Below are positions 5,801 through 8,194 of a stretch of DNA of 8,194 nt, piece by piece; the stretch's first letter is position 1; each line of letters starts with the position of its first letter. The position numbers were made by a program, and so were the translations under genes. Source of the stretch: Bacteroidota bacterium (GTDB lineage: Bacteria > Bacteroidota > Bacteroidia > Chitinophagales > Chitinophagaceae); NCBI GenBank assembly GCA_023386855.1, contig JAEWIW010000168.1, forward strand, positions 1 through 8,194, read 5' to 3'. Below the pieces are notes generated by a model. That model was not told the origin of the DNA. It searched no databases and saw only the letters and a list, made by a program, of their open reading frames with translations.

Positions 5801-8194
5801 TGGAAATCCCCAGCAGAATCATTACTTATTTCCTGCAGAACAATCCTTGCCTGCGGAAGGTTGGTTTGAACGGAATACTTTAATTCTTCACCTACTTCTA
5901 TTGAGGAACTGTCGGTTTCAATAGTGGCATAAGCCGGTCCTGTCAGGATTTTTTTCCCGGTAACATTAATGTATGTTTTGGTGCTTACCAGTTGACCAAT
6001 GCTATCCTTAGCCTCTAATCGCAATAGGTACCAACCCTGTTTCAAAGGCCTGGGGTAAAGAACGAGTTTTTTATTTGCAGTGTCTTTTATTACCTGTAAA
6101 ACTTTTTCTTCTTTCCAGGTGCTAAACTGGTCTTCATTATTATAAATATCCAGTGGAAAATTTTTGATGAATTCAGTTTCACTCATAATGAACTGGTCAG
6201 GTTTAGACCACAATCTTTTTCTCATGATCCTGGAAGGTTCCTGCAGTGGAATGATGGTAGCAGTAATATCAGCATGAATATTTCTGTCATTCATATTCCG
6301 GGCTTCCACTGTTAATGAGGGGATGGTGTGTTCATTCCACTCAATAGCGCCAGGAATATCCAGGATAAATGGATCATAACCTGCTTTTATAAATTGTATG
6401 TCCGAATGCGTTTCACCATTAATATCAGTGACATCAACACTTACCTTGTAATGGAAAACAGGGGATAACCTGCTGTCAATTTTTTTATCCGGCACAGCAT
6501 TGAATTCCACTTTGAAATTGCCCTGTTCATCCGTTGTAGTGAATCCATTGATGATTTCCTTTTCATCCCTGCCAGGAAACCTTGAATATATGTAGCGCAT
6601 CCAGATAGGCAGCATGCTTGTTCTTGTTACCCTGTACCTCACTTTTGCATTTGATATGGCATTGCCTGCATAGGCTACTGCCTTTCCCTGTATTTTAACC
6701 AGGTCATTGACCTTAAATGTTCCTACAGGCAAGGGCAACTCAACTGAAAATTTTGGGCGTTTATATTCTTCAACAGAAAAATCGGCCGAGCCTCTGACAT
6801 CATAACTGCTAATGCTAAATGCACCATTGAGGCTATTGGCAGGAAGCTGGAATTTTCCATAGAAGGAACCAAATTTATTTGTACTGACTTCAATACTGTC
6901 AATCACCTCGTCATTAGCATCATATAATGATACAAAGGTTTTAAATCCTGCATCTATTTTGGGTTCGCGGGTCAAAGCATCCTTTGTAGTAACAAGGCCT
7001 TTGAACTCTACTATTTGTCCGGGCCTGTATATGGCACGATCAGTAAAATAAAATACCTGCCTGTTCTCCGCTTCGAATTTTTCCTGGTCCTGTATTTTAC
7101 TATCCTCATCTTCATAACGTGTATAGCCGGTATAGGTATTGACCAGTAACCGGTCGGTTTTGTTTGTAATTTCTATGACCTTTCTTGAATAATTGTCCTT
7201 TGAAGTATCCCTGGTACTAAACCAGCCATTCTTATCGGGTTGCGTTTTTGATGCCAGGTAATAACCTAAAGTATCGGAGGCCGCCTTATTACCCCAACGG
7301 TAAATATTTACCATTGCATTGCTGACAGCCATTCCTGATTCCCGGTCAACAATAAAATTATCGGCCGACTGGTTAATCAAGGCAATGGATGAAACCTGGA
7401 AATCAATGGCAGATAAGATATGTAGGGAATCAACGGTGAAATCCGGACTTGTTGAAAAAAGAATGGAATACTGTCCTGGTCCAAGTGCATTGATCATGGC
7501 TTCCACCCTGTGCAGCTGGTAATCCCCTGGAGCAGGTAATTTTTGTTCAACGGATTGCTGGTATTTTTCTTTCACCAGTATATCCCAGTCATATCTTTTC
7601 CAACGATCATTTCCTTTTTTCCAATAATCCTGTTGCTGTTTTATGATGCGGTAATATAGCTTGTCAATGTTCCGGTATTCCAGCAACATCAATGATGGTT
7701 TTCCCGGTATCACTACTTTTTCCATGGTAACATTTAACATGGAACCGGTGATTTCCTGTTCCAGCTGGAGGCAGTTTGAATATCCTTCTGATGGTGTTGA
7801 TGTGGCTAACCCTTTCCTGCATAATTCAAGGGCTTTAAGATAACCTAACCGCGCAGTTTCCTGTGCAGGTGATTCCTGGTTGGAAGAAGGGTCATAGGTT
7901 TTTCCTAATGCAGCATAATATTCAGCCTGGAGGTACCAGGCCTGGGCTGCGGCGGGCAGGTTCGGGTATGTAGAGGTTATGCTTTCCAGGGCCTGCAGGT
8001 AAAGACTATCCTTGTTTTCGAGTGTAGCGTGTTCATGTACAAATACGATCCTTTCAATAGTAACATCAATTAATGCCGATGGATCTTTGTCTTCAAGATG
8101 AAAGCCTGTGAGCTGCCGGAGAATTTTCAGGGCATGTATCTTCTTGTCTGTACTGTCTTTATAATTTGGTTTCCAGTCAAGGAAGGCTTTCACA
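2839..8194 (-). CDS. Alpha-2-macroglobulin family protein lacking the thioester motif (5' end outside window)
   Basis: A giant envelope protein of the bacterial alpha-2-macroglobulin family; 1784 residues are visible, numbered here from the codon at 8191-8193. The frame is open to the window edge and no signal peptide is seen, so the true N-terminus lies beyond it; GTG at 8193 is not claimed as a start. Order: a helical, TPR-like segment (about 1-150); macroglobulin domains including an MG2-type module with TDRAIYRPGQ (YRPGQ at 389-393); a BRD-like region (about 750-900, with YDES at 889-892); a Met-containing and acidic linker (965-1007); the A2M/MG7-type domain starting near RKDFRETAYF (R1012); an alpha/alpha-toroid thioester-type domain (about 1220-1580, DDGAFSW at 1339-1345 and GGYYWY at 1498-1503); and a C-terminal beta domain (about 1640-1784). 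The CxEQ thioester motif is absent: SSSE (1241-1244) stands in its place. Family members trap proteases in the periplasm or on the surface; a non-covalent or structural role is inferred. The usual partner PbpC is not in the window. Confidence 0.93.
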   Translation of the reverse strand, partial: VKAFLDWKPNYKDSTDKKIHALKILRQLTGFHLEDKDPSALIDVTIERIVFVHEHATLENKDSLYLQALESITSTYPNLPAAAQAWYLQAEYYAALGKTYDPSSNQESPAQETARLGYLKALELCRKGLATSTPSEGYSNCLQLEQEITGSMLNVTMEKVVIPGKPSLMLLEYRNIDKLYYRIIKQQQDYWKKGNDRWKRYDWDILVKEKYQQSVEQKLPAPGDYQLHRVEAMINALGPGQYSILFSTSPDFTVDSLHILSAIDFQVSSIALINQSADNFIVDRESGMAVSNAMVNIYRWGNKAASDTLGYYLASKTQPDKNGWFSTRDTSKDNYSRKVIEITNKTDRLLVNTYTGYTRYEDEDSKIQDQEKFEAENRQVFYFTDRAIYRPGQIVEFKGLVTTKDALTREPKIDAGFKTFVSLYDANDEVIDSIEVSTNKFGSFYGKFQLPANSLNGAFSISSYDVRGSADFSVEEYKRPKFSVELPLPVGTFKVNDLVKIQGKAVAYAGNAISNAKVRYRVTRTSMLPIWMRYIYSRFPGRDEKEIINGFTTTDEQGNFKVEFNAVPDKKIDSRLSPVFHYKVSVDVTDINGETHSDIQFIKAGYDPFILDIPGAIEWNEHTIPSLTVEARNMNDRNIHADITATIIPLQEPSRIMRKRLWSKPDQFIMSETEFIKNFPLDIYNNEDQFSTWKEEKVLQVIKDTANKKLVLYPRPLKQGWYLLRLEAKDSIGQLVSTKTYINVTGKKILTGPAYATIETDSSSIEVGEELKYSVQTNLPQARIVLQEISNDSAGDFHFRIKNNEPLTVTKKIKAPDQGIFRIIMATVKDNRFYTDNKNIQIPFVGKELEVKLETYRDKTLPGSTEKWTVSVENKKGKPVQAELASVLYDESLDQLRMHQWYKPSLWTKPLNAASFTAPENFSVSNSFTKPIELPGLDHYEKSYDELTYSPYERRYTADIIFNNMKPEMMRMTVPKIAESSFDEDAMEDSTATEMTDDESIKTSNPPRKDFRETAYFIPQLITDENGKAEISFTIPEALTRWKSISFAHTSTLAMGITEGFIITQKPLMVQPNMPRFLREGDRIDLVTKIVNMTDKEMTGQVELQLIDPETNQPVDGWFRNFFPNQYFTAAAGESVVSSFSIEVPYLYGKPVIYRVYARSGNITDAEEGIVPVLTNRVLVTETMAIAMQKDTVKKLKFTNLLKSDSSESLTNHKLTVEYTANPSWLVVQSLPYLEQNKNGSSSEVFGRIYANAIAAKVLRTNPAIEEVIKHWINNDTGYLGKLEQNQELKNILLQQTPWVFEAKQESARQRGLLKLFDSNANTISMDEAIAELRNLQQDDGAFSWMPKGPSDRFITQEILIGIGRLLSLHALNEKQQAQLSELAKKALPYTHDQIIRDYEEAKKSKTVSLHTIQLHYLYMLTYYQQWGVTATALPAFNFYRKLSQKQWIKLNRYGQAVAALFLSRTGDKNTASKIIRALQENAIHHPELGMYWKETTGGYYWYQSAIEAQAFIIEAFHELNAPKEQVTALKTWLLKNRQTNNWGNVSATADACHALLTTGDDWLKTTPEVSFRLGDITLQSSDTTSQGMPGYFKTSIEGSEIKPSMGNIKVNLHSKKPVEQPSWGAVYWQYFEDINQVKSSSGALEMERKIYVERNSEKGPVLEPVTEGQILKIGDRLKVVISIHSDRAMEYIHISDMRAAALEPTQVLSGYTWKGSLGYYQSTHDASTDFFIDHLPKGHHQVEYSLVVANAGTFSNGLTKAQCMYAPEFTSYAEGVRIMVENN
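4462..4473 (-). other. Degenerate thioester site (SSSE in place of CxEQ)
   Basis: The codons give S1241, S1242, S1243 and E1244. Flanking residues match the thioester region of Bacteroidota relatives: a Trp and VVQSLPYL before, and FGRIYANAIA after. The alignment therefore places Ser at the thioester Cys and Glu at the Gln. The only Cys in the toroid domain is C1553, far from this site. Confidence 0.75.
5197..5259 (-). other. Acidic linker at the bait-region position of the macroglobulin-like protein
   Basis: Codons 979-999 of the visible reading frame encode a stretch with 10 Asp or Glu among 21 residues. It is preceded by a Met-rich run (M965, M969, M970, M972) and followed by a Pro-containing end (NPP, 1005-1007). 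It looks disordered and sits directly before the A2M/MG7-type domain, roughly where eukaryotic macroglobulins expose their protease bait. Assignment as a bait region is by position only. Confidence 0.5.

Overview
The window looks like a chromosomal segment of a member of the Bacteroidota, probably the Chitinophagia. This is inferred from the AspS N-terminus, the TAnnTTTG-type promoter box, the weak Shine-Dalgarno signals and the Bacteroidota style of the large alpha-2-macroglobulin-like protein. There is no mobile element, CRISPR array, tRNA or rRNA. It reads as ordinary core or housekeeping DNA carrying a few poorly characterised genes.

Layout, left to right. Positions 1-213 (minus strand) hold the first 71 codons of aspS, aspartyl-tRNA synthetase, which continues off the left edge. 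A 223-base divergent intergenic region separates it from a plus-strand gene (437-1237) for a membrane-anchored zinc peptidase of the MtfA/M90 type. After a 77-base convergent gap come three minus-strand genes. In transcription order (right to left) these are a very large alpha-2-macroglobulin-family protein (2839-8194, 5' end outside the window), an FAD-dependent oxidoreductase of the DAO fold (1725-2786), and a 135-residue multi-pass membrane protein (1315-1722). The oxidoreductase and the membrane protein are separated by only two bases and are probably translationally coupled. The macroglobulin gene is 52 bases upstream of the oxidoreductase, and that gap is largely filled by a degenerate tandem array of a 9-base unit.

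How the genes relate: AspS charges tRNA-Asp and has no evident link to its neighbours. The macroglobulin-like protein is expected to act in the periplasm or at the cell surface as a protease-trapping or structural envelope protein. Its thioester motif has been replaced, so covalent trapping is unlikely. The oxidoreductase and small membrane protein form a separate pair of unknown substrate. The MtfA-like peptidase appears to be a single-gene unit.

The points most worth a second look are the lost thioester, the acidic Met-containing linker at the bait-region position, the nonamer array, and the membrane anchor on the M90 peptidase. I see no strong evidence of a wholly new multi-gene system.
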